This document shows, piece after piece, positions 50,617 through 59,326 of a DNA stretch of 64,000 nt. The notes beneath the pieces are model-generated. The model saw only the letters and a program-made list of their open reading frames with translations, was not told the origin of the DNA and did no database searches. This stretch comes from Pelagibius sp964472095. Its GTDB lineage: Bacteria > Pseudomonadota > Alphaproteobacteria > Kiloniellales > Kiloniellaceae. The DNA lies in assembly GCA_964472095.1 (NCBI GenBank), contig CAYYIV010000004.1, positions 124,001 through 188,000 of the forward strand, in the 5' to 3' direction. The translations under genes and the position numbers were made by a program. Positions within the stretch are counted from its first letter, which is position 1. Each line of letters begins with the position of its first letter.

Positions 50617-51915
50617 ATGGCGACAGAACTCTTTACCCCTGACTTCAAGGCGACTCCCTATTGGTGGGAGCGGTCCCCGCGGCCCGACCTGGGCAGGACG
50701 CCGCTGCCGGCGGCGGTTGACGTCGCCATCATTGGATCCGGCTACACCGGACTCTGCGCAGCCCTGGAGGTCGCGCGCGCCGGACGTTCGACCCTCGTCC
50801 TCGATGCCGAGGATGCCGGTTGGGGATGCAGCACGCGCAATGGCGGGCAGATCAGCACCTCCATCAAGCCTGACTACGAAACCCTGGCCCGCCGACATGG
50901 CAGCGAGGCAGCCTTTGCGATCGTGAAGGAAGGCCAGAACGCACTGGCCTGGATCGGCGACTTTGTCGCGGGCGAAGGGATCGGCTGCGACTTCAAGGTG
51001 CCCGGCCGATTTCATGCAGCCCACAGCCCGCGTCAGTACGAACGCCTGGCGCGGGCCGCCACGAACCAGCCAAAGGGCCTGGAGGTGCCGGCCTATGCCG
51101 TGCCGCGCGCGGAGCAGCGACGCGAGCTCGGCACCGACGCCTATCATGGCGGCGTGGTGTTCGAGAAGCATGCCTGTCTCGATCCCGGGCGCTTTCATGA
51201 AGGCTTGCTCGCGCGGGTTCTCGGCGCCGGCGCAGCCGTCGTCTCGCACTGCACGGTAGCGGGGATCGAAGGCGACGGAAGCGGCCATAGCCTGACGACC
51301 CGGCTGGGCAATCTGCGCGCTCGCGAGGTCATCGTTGCCACGAACGGCTATACGGGGACAGTGACTCCCTGGCTGCACCGCCGTGTGATCCCCATCGGCA
51401 GCTACATGATCGCCACCGAGCCTCTGGCGAAGGACGTCATGGGCCGGGTGATGCCGACGGACCGTATCGTCAGCGACAGCCGCAAGGTCGTCTACTACTA
51501 CCGCCCGTCGCCCGACCGCAGCCGCATTCTCTTCGGCGGACGTGTGACCAGCGGCGAGACCGATCCGCGAAGCAGCGGCAGGCTGCTGCGCCGCGAACTC
51601 GTGCGGCTCTTTCCGGAACTCGCTGCGGTGCGGGTCAGCCATTCCTGGATGGGGCTCGTCGCCTACACCTTCGACACCCTCGCGCATCTCGGCAGCCGCG
51701 ACGGCATCCACTATGCCATGGGCTATTGCGGTTCCGGTGTTTCGATGGCGAGCTACCTCGGCACGCGGGTCGGGCAGAAGGTTCTCGGCCGTGGCGAAGG
51801 GCGCACGGCCTTGGACGATGTGCGTTTCCAGACCCGCCCGCTCTATACCGGCAGGCCCTGGTTTCTGGCGCCCTCGGTCGCGTTCTACCGCTGGCGCGAC
51901 GCGCTGGGTCTTTGA
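50617..51915 (+). CDS. FAD-dependent amine oxidase (DAO family, gamma-glutamylputrescine-oxidase-like)
   Basis: The 432-residue protein has an N-terminal FDATPYWWERSP-like lead, FAD site VAIIGSGYTGLCAALEVARAG, and the DAO-family STRNGGQISTSIKPDYE. C-terminal motifs (WMGLVAYTFDTLAHLG, GYCGSGVSMASYLG) complete the FAD site. Relatives of this layout (PuuB, OrdL) oxidise glutamylated polyamines or N-methyl amino acids. It stands alone on (+), convergent with the GMC gene 25 bases away, and probably belongs to the same catabolic set as the Pot-type importer. Confidence 0.88.
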   Translation: MATELFTPDFKATPYWWERSPRPDLGRTPLPAAVDVAIIGSGYTGLCAALEVARAGRSTLVLDAEDAGWGCSTRNGGQISTSIKPDYETLARRHGSEAAFAIVKEGQNALAWIGDFVAGEGIGCDFKVPGRFHAAHSPRQYERLARAATNQPKGLEVPAYAVPRAEQRRELGTDAYHGGVVFEKHACLDPGRFHEGLLARVLGAGAAVVSHCTVAGIEGDGSGHSLTTRLGNLRAREVIVATNGYTGTVTPWLHRRVIPIGSYMIATEPLAKDVMGRVMPTDRIVSDSRKVVYYYRPSPDRSRILFGGRVTSGETDPRSSGRLLRRELVRLFPELAAVRVSHSWMGLVAYTFDTLAHLGSRDGIHYAMGYCGSGVSMASYLGTRVGQKVLGRGEGRTALDDVRFQTRPLYTGRPWFLAPSVAFYRWRDALGL

Positions 51916-51940
51916 TACCGATGCCGTGGCGCGCTCTAAG

Positions 51941-53566
51941 TCAAAGGCTTGGAGCAACGCCGTGCAGTATCAGGTCGCTGGCCTTCTCACCGGTCAAGAT
52001 CGCCGGCGCGTTGGTGTTGCCGGAGGGCAGGGTCGGGAAGATCGAGGCATCGGCGACACGCAGGGATTGGATTCCGTGTACCCGCAAGGTGTGGTCGACG
52101 ACGCAGGTTTCGCGGTCGGGGCCCATGCGGCAGGTGCCCGCTGGGTGGAAGACGGTGACGCCATGGCCGCGCGCATAGGTGAGCAGGCTGGCGTCGTCGT
52201 CGCCCTCCGGATAGGGGCGCACTTGCTCGACGATGAGGCGGCGCATCGTCGGCGTCTCCGCGAGGCGGCGCAGGAAGCGAAGCCCCTCCAGGACCTCCTG
52301 CAGATCGTGATCGGTGGCGAGGTAGTTGGGATGGATTGCCGGCGGCTCCTTGGGATCGGGTGACCTGAGGCGCAGAAGGCCTCGGCTGGTCGGACGACAG
52401 GCTGAGACGCTGATGTTGAAGGCGGCATAGGGATCCGGGTTCATCAGCGGGCGCGTTCCGGGTGGCGCCCTCAGGTAGCTGAGCGGCGAGAAATAGAGCT
52501 GCATGTTCGGCCGGGTGAGGCCAGGCCGGCTGCGGATGAAGCCGCCTGCCTGGTTCAGGCTGAGAGCAAGAGGCCCGCGGCGCGCGAGCAGGAAGATCAT
52601 GCCCGCCCAAAGCTTGCCCCACCATGGGTGGAGCTGGTTGTTCAGAGTCGGCACGGAGGTGCGGTAGATCAGGCCGACGTCGAAGTGGTCCTGCAGGTGC
52701 CGGCCGACGGCGGGACTGTCTAAGACGGGGTCGATCCCAAGGGCCCGGAGCTCCTCTGCCGGTCCGATGCCGGATAGCAATAGCAGCTTCGGCGTGTTCA
52801 CGGCGCCGGCTGCAAGGATGACTTCGGCACCGGCACGCGCGGTCGCCTTGCGGCCGTTGCGGGTGTACTCGATGCCGACCGCGCGGCGCCCCTCAAAGAC
52901 GATGCGCTCGGCCTCCGCGCCGGTCTCGATACGCAGATTGGCGCGCTTGCGCGCAGGCCAGAGATAGGCGCGGGCGGCAGACATGCGCAGGCCGTCTTTG
53001 ACGGTAATGTGGTATGTCCCGGCGCCTTCCTGGCTTGCTCCGTTGAAGTCCGGGTTGCGGTGCAGGCCGGCCTCTTCGCAAGCGCGCAGGAAATCCTCGC
53101 AAGTGGAATGCAGCTCGGTCGAGGGAGCCTTGACGTGTAGCGGCCCGGATCCGCCGTGAAACGCGCTTTCGCCCCAGGCATGGCTCTCCATGCGCTTGTA
53201 GAGAGGCAGCACGTCGTCCCATCCCCAGCCGAGGTTGCCGGCAGCCTCCCAATCCTCGTAGTCCTCGGCCTGGCCACGGATGTAAACCATGGCATTGATC
53301 GAGCTGGAGCCGCCGAGCAGCTTGCCGCGCGGCCAGTAGCTTGGGCGGCCCGTGAGGGTGGGTACCGCTTCGGTCATGTACATCCAGTTGACGCGACGGT
53401 CGTAGAACGACTTGCCGTAGCCGACCGGCACCTGGATCCAGAAGCGGCGGTCGTCCGGTCCCGCCTCCAGCAGCAGCACCTTATGCCGGCCGTTCTCGCT
53501 CAGTCGCGCGGCCAGGACGCAGCCCGCCGATCCGGCGCCGACGATGATGTAGTCGTAGACTTCCAT
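51941..53566 (-). CDS. GMC-family FAD alcohol dehydrogenase (choline-dehydrogenase-like)
   Basis: The 541-residue protein has the GMC FAD site YIIVGAGSAGCVLAARLSE, the signature GGSSSINAMVYIRGQAEDYEDWEAAGN and the catalytic-histidine motif HPAGTCRMG near residue 475, then TNAPAILTGEKASDLI. BetA-like members oxidise choline or other alcohols to aldehydes. It is the last gene of the (-) importer operon (ABC genes at 53576-57608), which suggests the imported compound carries a primary alcohol. The aldehyde dehydrogenase at 60438 could take the next step. Confidence 0.9.
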   Translation of the reverse strand: MEVYDYIIVGAGSAGCVLAARLSENGRHKVLLLEAGPDDRRFWIQVPVGYGKSFYDRRVNWMYMTEAVPTLTGRPSYWPRGKLLGGSSSINAMVYIRGQAEDYEDWEAAGNLGWGWDDVLPLYKRMESHAWGESAFHGGSGPLHVKAPSTELHSTCEDFLRACEEAGLHRNPDFNGASQEGAGTYHITVKDGLRMSAARAYLWPARKRANLRIETGAEAERIVFEGRRAVGIEYTRNGRKATARAGAEVILAAGAVNTPKLLLLSGIGPAEELRALGIDPVLDSPAVGRHLQDHFDVGLIYRTSVPTLNNQLHPWWGKLWAGMIFLLARRGPLALSLNQAGGFIRSRPGLTRPNMQLYFSPLSYLRAPPGTRPLMNPDPYAAFNISVSACRPTSRGLLRLRSPDPKEPPAIHPNYLATDHDLQEVLEGLRFLRRLAETPTMRRLIVEQVRPYPEGDDDASLLTYARGHGVTVFHPAGTCRMGPDRETCVVDHTLRVHGIQSLRVADASIFPTLPSGNTNAPAILTGEKASDLILHGVAPSL

Positions 53567-53575
53567 CTCCGGGGC

Positions 53576-54436
53576 CTATCTGCTCGATCTGTCCCGCTGG
53601 ACCAGGATCGACACCAGGGCGAGCAGCCCCGAGCCGACCATCAGGAAGAAGGAGACGGCATTCAGCACCGGGGTCGAGCCGACCTTCGCCATGCGGTCGA
53701 ACATGGTGATCGTCAGGGGTGATTCAGACCCGACGAGAAACAGTGTGGTGTTGAAGTTCTCGAAGGAAACGAGAAAAGCCACGATCCCCGCAGCAATCAT
53801 GGCCGGGCGCAAGAAGGGCAGCGTGATCGTCGCCAGGACGCGTGCGCGGCTTGCGCCCAGATTGAAGGCGGCTTCTTCCATCGTCGCGTCGAACTTCTTC
53901 AGCCGCGCGATGATCACCAGAGAGGTGATGGTGGTGATGAATGAGAACTGCCCCAGAATCACCAGGAGGATGCCGGGGCGCAGAATCTCCAGGTCGATCC
54001 CATAGCGGTCCTCCAGCCCGTTGGCGAGGAAACTGGCGAACACCAGGATCGATATGCCGAGGATGACCCCTGGAATGACCAACGGGACGACCATCACGAT
54101 ATACAAGAAGTTCTTCGCCGGGAAATTGCAGCGCACGAAGAGGAAGGCATTGCAGGTGCCGACGAAGACCGACAAGCCCGCCACGGCGGTGGCGATGATG
54201 AAAGAATAGTAGAGGCCCCGCAGCAGGCGGCGGTCGTGGAACATCCCCAGCTTCGGGTCCGTGTCGTTGAAGAACCAGTCCAGGGTGAAGCCTTGCCAGG
54301 GCAGCGATGGGAAGAGCGAGTCGTTGAAGGCAAAGGTCCCGGCGGAGACCAGCGGCGCGGCTAGAAAGATGAAGAAGGCGAGCACATAGGCCCTGTAGCC
54401 GAGCATGAATCCAAAGCTCTTGTCGCGAATGAGCAT
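53576..54436 (-). CDS. ABC transporter permease (PotC-like)
   Basis: The 286-residue membrane protein has six helices and an EAA loop (MEEAAFNLGASRARVLATITLPFL). With the next gene upstream it forms the channel of a spermidine/putrescine-type importer. The stop lies ten bases before the GMC dehydrogenase start, so both share a transcript. Confidence 0.9.
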   Translation of the reverse strand: MLIRDKSFGFMLGYRAYVLAFFIFLAAPLVSAGTFAFNDSLFPSLPWQGFTLDWFFNDTDPKLGMFHDRRLLRGLYYSFIIATAVAGLSVFVGTCNAFLFVRCNFPAKNFLYIVMVVPLVIPGVILGISILVFASFLANGLEDRYGIDLEILRPGILLVILGQFSFITTITSLVIIARLKKFDATMEEAAFNLGASRARVLATITLPFLRPAMIAAGIVAFLVSFENFNTTLFLVGSESPLTITMFDRMAKVGSTPVLNAVSFFLMVGSGLLALVSILVQRDRSSR

Positions 54437-54450
54437 GCGCGCAGCCTCGC

Positions 54451-55320
54451 TCAGCTTTTCGCGACCGTGCCGGCGAGGGTCTGACGCGAAAGCTTCAGGC
54501 CGAGCCAGATGACGAGCGAGGTGAACGCAAGCAGCAGGAAGCCGAAGGCGGCGCCGGACTCCCAGTTGTACCGGGTAATGAACTGCTCATAGATGGTCTC
54601 GGTGAACCAGCTGGAATTCTTGCCGCCAAGCAGTATGGGCGTCAGGTAGCTGCCTGCAGTCAGCATGAACACGATGATGCAGCCGGAAACGATGCCCGGC
54701 ATCGCGTAGGGAATGATAATACGACGCAGCACAGTCCATCCATTGCCGCCGAGATTGTAACCTGCCTCGACCATCGCGTTGTCCATGCCGTCGAGCGTTG
54801 AGACCAGCGGCACGATCATGAAAAGAATAACCGTATAGACGAGCCCGATAACTACTGTGGCGTCGTTGTAGAGCAGCTCGACGGGTCCATCCAACAGCCC
54901 GATCGCCTGCAGGACGCTTGAAATCACGCCAGTTTCGCGCAGCAGCAGGATCCATCCGAACGCACGGATGAGATCACTGACCCACAGCGGGATGAGGCAG
55001 AGCAGAAAAAGGGCGCCGCGCGAACGCCGCCCGGCGATCTTGGCGATATAGTAGGCGATCGGAAAGCCGGCGATCAGCGTCAGGGCGGTCACCAGCAGCG
55101 ATATGGAGCCGGTCCGCAGCAGGGTGTTCCAGTAGATCGGCTCATGCAGGAATTCGATGAAGTTGCCGAAGCCGAATTCATAGACCCGGGGCGCGACTTT
55201 CTCCCGCAGCGCCAACACGCCCATACCGATGTGCGGCAGGACGATGAGCAGCAGGATCCAGAGCGCAAAGGGCGCAAACAGCAGGATGAGCGAGAGCCGC
55301 TTGATGTCTTTCTGGTTCAT
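54451..55320 (-). CDS. ABC transporter permease (PotB-like)
   Basis: The 289-residue protein has six helices and the EAA loop MVEAGYNLGGNGWTVLRRIIIPYAMPG, where the usual alanine pair is partly changed to AG. Its ATG overlaps the ATPase stop by four bases. It is part of the same Pot-type importer as its neighbours. Confidence 0.9.
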   Translation of the reverse strand: MNQKDIKRLSLILLFAPFALWILLLIVLPHIGMGVLALREKVAPRVYEFGFGNFIEFLHEPIYWNTLLRTGSISLLVTALTLIAGFPIAYYIAKIAGRRSRGALFLLCLIPLWVSDLIRAFGWILLLRETGVISSVLQAIGLLDGPVELLYNDATVVIGLVYTVILFMIVPLVSTLDGMDNAMVEAGYNLGGNGWTVLRRIIIPYAMPGIVSGCIIVFMLTAGSYLTPILLGGKNSSWFTETIYEQFITRYNWESGAAFGFLLLAFTSLVIWLGLKLSRQTLAGTVAKS

Positions 55321-56435
55321 CGCCCGTCCGCCGGGACCGCGAAGCAGAGCGCCTGGTCGGCAGACCAGGTGAGGCGTACTGTCTCGCCGGGTCGCACGTC
55401 GTCGGTGCCGCCGGTTACCGTGACGTCGGCCTCGATCAGCCCGCCGCTGCGGGTGCGGATCAGGGCGCGGCTGTTGGCACCGTTGAAGAGCAGGCTGTCC
55501 ACGGCACCTTCAAGGAAGTCATTGCTCTCAGGCGGCCTTTCATGGACGCGCCCGGTATGGATGAACTCCGGGCGCACGAAGACCTCGACGCTGTCGCCCG
55601 GCCGCAGGTTCTGTCCGCTACCCGCCGTGCAAGCCAAGCTGATGCCGGCGGTCGTGTCGACCCTGGCTCGACCGTTGCCAGCCTCCACGACCTGGCCGTT
55701 CCAGCGGTTGGTATCGCCGACGAAGCCGGCGACAAAGGCGCTTGCCGGCTTGTGGTAGAGCTGCTGCGGCGTGCCAATCTGCTCGAACTTTCCGTGATTC
55801 ATCACGGCGACGTGGTCGGACATGACGAGTGCTTCCGACTGGTCGTGGGTAATGTAGACGAAGGTCGTGTTGAACTGGTGCTGCAGCAGCTTCAGTTCGA
55901 TCTTCATCGCCTCGCGCAGCTTCAGATCCAGTGCGCCCAGGGGTTCGTCGAGCAGCAGGACGTCGGGGTCCAGCACCATGCAGCGGGCGATTGCGATGCG
56001 CTGCTTCTGGCCGCCGGAAAGCTGGTGAATCTCGCGCTCGGCGACGTCCGGCAGGGCGATGCGCTCGAGCACGTCCTTCACTTTGCGCTGGATTTCCGCC
56101 TTGCCGACGCCGTTGCAGCGCAGGCCATAGGCGATGTTCTCGTAGACGTTCATCATTGGGAACAGCGCTAAATGCTGGAAGACCATCTTCACGTTGCGCT
56201 TGTTCGGCGGGGTGTTGAGAACCGACTTTCCCTTGATCCGGATATCGCCCGCCGATGCGTTCTCGAAGCCGGCGATCATCCGCATCAGGGTCGTTTTGCC
56301 GCAGCCCGAGGGACCCAGAATTGAAAAGAAGGAGCCGCTCGGAATCTCGAAGGAGACGTCATCGACCGCGCGTATGGAGCCGAAGCTCTTGGAAACGTTG
56401 CTGCATTCGAGGTCATAGTCAGCTGAGGAAGTCAT
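55317..56435 (-). CDS. ABC transporter ATP-binding protein (PotA-like)
   Basis: The 372-residue ATPase has Walker A GPSGCGKTT, Q-loop MVFQHLALFPMM, signature LSGGQKQRIAIARCM, Walker B LLLDEPLGALDLKLR and H-loop ITHDQSEALVMSD, plus a C-terminal TOBE-type region. It lies between the binding-protein gene and the permeases, separated from the former by a 96-base gap with a strong hairpin. Confidence 0.93.
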   Translation of the reverse strand: MTSSADYDLECSNVSKSFGSIRAVDDVSFEIPSGSFFSILGPSGCGKTTLMRMIAGFENASAGDIRIKGKSVLNTPPNKRNVKMVFQHLALFPMMNVYENIAYGLRCNGVGKAEIQRKVKDVLERIALPDVAEREIHQLSGGQKQRIAIARCMVLDPDVLLLDEPLGALDLKLREAMKIELKLLQHQFNTTFVYITHDQSEALVMSDHVAVMNHGKFEQIGTPQQLYHKPASAFVAGFVGDTNRWNGQVVEAGNGRARVDTTAGISLACTAGSGQNLRPGDSVEVFVRPEFIHTGRVHERPPESNDFLEGAVDSLLFNGANSRALIRTRSGGLIEADVTVTGGTDDVRPGETVRLTWSADQALCFAVPADGR

Positions 56436-56470
56436 GAGATCGCCCGACGACGGAATAAGGGCTCTGGCAA

Positions 56471-56515
56471 GGAGAAACGCTGCCCCGACGGCCTCGGCCA
56501 GGGGGCAGCGTCTCC
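56471..56515 (-). repeat. Strong hairpin between substrate-binding protein and transporter subunit genes
   Basis: GGAGAAACGCTGCCCC (56471-56486) pairs with GGGGCAGCGTCTCC (56502-56515) with one bulged A and one extra base; a small GGCC/GGCC helix sits in the loop. It follows the binding-protein stop (56532) and precedes the ATPase start (56435), read on the minus strand. No T-run, so partial read-through and 3'-end protection of the binding-protein mRNA are likelier than full termination. Confidence 0.7.
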
Positions 56516-56531
56516 GACCATAGTACTGCGG

Positions 56532-57608
56532 TCAGTTGCCGGTGGCAGCCTTGATCTTCTCGAGAGCCTTGCCTTCCATGTCCTCGACGCCCGGGGGAAT
56601 GTTCGCGAAGAACTGCAGGTTCGCAATGTCGGCGTCGGTGAAGGCGGCTGCGAATGCCGCCTTCTTGTCTTCAGGCAACAGGTCCCGGCCACCCTTGACC
56701 GCTGCCGTACCTCCGGTGCTGGCTGACATGAGCTTCACGATTTCCGGCTGCAGGACGAAGTTGATCCACTTGTAGGCGGCATCGTCGGCCCTGCCCTTGC
56801 GCGGCAGGGTGAAGGTGTCGATCCAGGCCAGTGCGCCGGTTTCAGGTGGGACGAAGACGATGTTCGGGTTCTCGCCGTAGAGCCTGTAGGCCGTCGAGTC
56901 CCAGGTTTCCGAGGCGATCACCTCCCCGGAAAGCATCAGCGCCGAAAGGTCGTCGCCACCCTGCCAATAGGCTTTGATGTTGTCCTTGCAGGCGATCAAC
57001 TTGTCGACGGCCCTGTCGAGAATGGCTTGGTACCTGTCGAGGTCGGCATAGGCTTCGAAAGGATTCTCACCCATCGCGAAGGCGGTGCCGAGCAGTATGG
57101 TACGCCTCAGCCGCATCGACGTCTTGCCCTTGTACTTGGGGTCGCAGAGATCGCCCCAGCCCTTGACGTCGGGCGCCTTCGACTTGTCGGCCATCAGGCC
57201 GGAAGTACCCCACTGGTGTGGGACCGAGTAGACCTCGCCATCGATGGTCGTGTTGGCCTTGACGCCGTCCAGCAGCTTGGGCTCCATGACGGAGGTGTCG
57301 ATCTTCGACAGGTCCATCGGCTTGTAGATCTCATACTCGAGCTGAGCCGCGTAGATGCGGTCATGGCTGGGCTGCGCCAGGTCGTAGCCGGCACCGCCGG
57401 TTGCTCGCAACTTGGCGATCATCTCCTCGTTGTTGGAGAAGGTCACCTCGACAGTGATGTCGGGGTACTTTTCTTCGAATTTCTTGATCACTTCCTCGGG
57501 CGCGTAGGAGCCCCAAGTCAGCAGCCGCAGCGTTTCGGCCTGTGCCGTGGTCGCTGCGGTCAACATGGTGGCGGCCATCAGGGCCGCGACGAGTTTCCCG
57601 TTTGTCAT
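56532..57608 (-). CDS. ABC substrate-binding protein, polyamine type (PotD/PotF-like)
   Basis: The 358-residue protein has a Sec signal (LVAALMAATMLTAATTAQA) and PotD-like motifs: LLTWGSYAPEEVIKKFEEKYPDI and SVPHQWGTSGLMADKSK, the second being a loop that lines the ligand site. It would bind a polyamine, betaine or alcohol amine in the periplasm. It heads the (-) operon, with two elements ahead of it that are shared with the MocR promoter region. Confidence 0.9.
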   Translation of the reverse strand: MTNGKLVAALMAATMLTAATTAQAETLRLLTWGSYAPEEVIKKFEEKYPDITVEVTFSNNEEMIAKLRATGGAGYDLAQPSHDRIYAAQLEYEIYKPMDLSKIDTSVMEPKLLDGVKANTTIDGEVYSVPHQWGTSGLMADKSKAPDVKGWGDLCDPKYKGKTSMRLRRTILLGTAFAMGENPFEAYADLDRYQAILDRAVDKLIACKDNIKAYWQGGDDLSALMLSGEVIASETWDSTAYRLYGENPNIVFVPPETGALAWIDTFTLPRKGRADDAAYKWINFVLQPEIVKLMSASTGGTAAVKGGRDLLPEDKKAAFAAAFTDADIANLQFFANIPPGVEDMEGKALEKIKAATGN

Positions 57609-57682
57609 TTTAGCCTCCCGCTTCTGACCGGTCGTCCAGGCAGACGTACCAGCATATTTGAGTAGCGAAGCCTAAGGTGTTA

Positions 57683-57709
57683 TTGGACTGTAAAATATAT
57701 CCATTATCG
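57683..57709. promoter_or_regulatory. Candidate MocR operator upstream of importer operon
   Basis: TTGGACTGTAA (57683-57693) faces TCCATTATCG (57700-57709, minus-strand CGATAATGGA). Both elements recur in the mocR-enolase intergenic region (TTGGACTATAG from 59229, CGATAATGGA from 59246), there in direct orientation. This supports joint regulation by the MocR protein. Confidence 0.6.
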
Positions 57710-57727
57710 ATATTGGGCCAGACCAAT

Positions 57728-59209
57728 TTAATGCGCTAGCTCCGGCAGCGTCTTGAGCGTCCTTATGCCGCGCCGAATTTCCTCCGGGGTCACGCCACCG
57801 AAGCCGAGGACGAGCCCCTTGCGGCCGATGGCTGCCGTACAGTAACGCGACAAAGGGGCAACGATGATGCCTCTTTCCCGGGCCCCCGCGACGATGCCCT
57901 CCTCGTCGGCTTCGTCCGGCAGGAAGCCGACGGTGTGGAAGCCGCTGGAGGTCGGCCGCACGTCGATCCTCGTGGAAAGGTCTGACGCTGCTTCGATCAG
58001 GGCGTCATGACGGGCCTTGTAGGCGCGCCGCATGAGCCGGATGTGGGTGGAAAACAGGCCCTCGTTCATGAAGTCGGTGACAATGGCCTGCGTGGCCGTC
58101 GGCACGCCGCTGAGCCAGGAGGCGCTGACCTCGGCGAAGGTGCTCACCAGCCCGCGCGGCGCCAGGATGAAGCCGAGCCGAAGGGAGGGGAAAAGCGACT
58201 TGGAGAAGGTGCCGACGTAGATCACCCGCTCCTGTGTGTCGATGCTCTTGAGCGGCGGCTGCGGCTGGCTTCCGTAGTAGAACTCGCCGTCGTAGTCGTC
58301 CTCGACGACGAGGGCGTCGGCGTCTTGCGCCGCCCGCAGCAAGGCGAGCCGGCGCGTCAAGCTCATGACCTTGCCGAGGGGCTGCTGATGCGAGGGCGTC
58401 ACGAAGGCGAGGCGAAAGTGCGGCGCCTTGCGCAAGCCGTCGGCAACGCTGAGGCCCTCCTCGTCGACGTCGACGGGTACGATGTCGGCGCCGCTGGCGA
58501 CGAAGGCATTGCGCGCGCCGATGGCGCCCGGGTTCTCGAACCAAATGTGGTCGCCGGGATTGAGCAAGAGCGCGCTGATCAGAAAAAAGGCCTGCTGCGC
58601 GCCCGATACGATGAAGATCTGCTCCGGATCGCACTTGATGCCGCGCGCGGCGTTCAAGTGGGTGGCGATCGCTTCTCTCAGGCCCTGGTAGCCGGACGGG
58701 TGGCCGTATCCCATCACGTCTTCGCGGCCGGTGCGCCAATGCCGTGCCGAGAGCCGGGCCCAATGCGCCATCGGAAAGAGGTCCAGGGCTGGAAGCGCGG
58801 TAATGAAGGCCTGGGATTTGTGGGGCAGCCAGGAACGCGGCGCAAAGTACCGCTGGGCATGGGTGGCGGCATGGGACAGGCGGGGGGCTGGGGGCTTGGC
58901 CGCCACCGGCCGCAGAGGCCGGGCCGCTGCGCGCTGGCCGGAGAGTGCAGCGCTGACAAAGGTGCCTGCGCCCACCCGCGCTTCGAGCAAACCTTCCGCG
59001 GTCAGCCGATCGACCGCGTCGATCACGGTGGTACGCGAAACGCCGATTTCCTTTGCCAGCGTCCGGGTCGCGGGCAGCCTCTCTCCGGGCTTCACGCCAC
59101 CCGACAGCAGGATGTCCTTCAAGCCCATGTAGAGCTGAACGCTGATCTTCCGGTCCGCCTTCCGATCGATCCTGATCGAGGACAATAACGCCCCCGCGTT
59201 CGTTTTCAT
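57728..59209 (-). CDS. MocR/PdxR-type regulator (GntR HTH fused to aminotransferase-like domain)
   Basis: The 493-residue protein has an N-terminal GntR winged helix (GVKPGERLPATRTLAKEIGVSRTTVIDAVDRLTAEGLLEARVGAGTFVS) and a fold-type I aminotransferase domain with the PLP lysine in GTFSKSLFPSLRLGF. MocR proteins bind PLP and an amine or amino acid effector and control nearby catabolic or transport genes, commonly through TGGAC-containing direct repeats. It is divergent from the enolase-family gene and downstream of its promoter lies the importer operon. Confidence 0.93.
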   Translation of the reverse strand: MKTNAGALLSSIRIDRKADRKISVQLYMGLKDILLSGGVKPGERLPATRTLAKEIGVSRTTVIDAVDRLTAEGLLEARVGAGTFVSAALSGQRAAARPLRPVAAKPPAPRLSHAATHAQRYFAPRSWLPHKSQAFITALPALDLFPMAHWARLSARHWRTGREDVMGYGHPSGYQGLREAIATHLNAARGIKCDPEQIFIVSGAQQAFFLISALLLNPGDHIWFENPGAIGARNAFVASGADIVPVDVDEEGLSVADGLRKAPHFRLAFVTPSHQQPLGKVMSLTRRLALLRAAQDADALVVEDDYDGEFYYGSQPQPPLKSIDTQERVIYVGTFSKSLFPSLRLGFILAPRGLVSTFAEVSASWLSGVPTATQAIVTDFMNEGLFSTHIRLMRRAYKARHDALIEAASDLSTRIDVRPTSSGFHTVGFLPDEADEEGIVAGARERGIIVAPLSRYCTAAIGRKGLVLGFGGVTPEEIRRGIRTLKTLPELAH

Positions 59210-59228
59210 GGGCTCGCTTCCTTGCAGA

Positions 59229-59261
59229 TTGGACTATAGAACGAACGATAATGGACCTTAA
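59229..59261. promoter_or_regulatory. Candidate MocR operator in mocR-enolase intergenic region
   Basis: TGGACTATAG (59230-59239) and TGGACCTTAA (59252-59261) form a direct repeat with 22-bp spacing, two helical turns, as known for MocR regulators such as TauR and GabR-like proteins. CGATAATGGA (59246-59255) overlaps the second half and recurs before the importer operon. Confidence 0.65.
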
Positions 59262-59326
59262 ATCAAGGCCAATTCTGTCTATCGTTGTGGCTCGAACAAA
59301 CCCCTTGGGAAAGTGCCGGGAACGCC

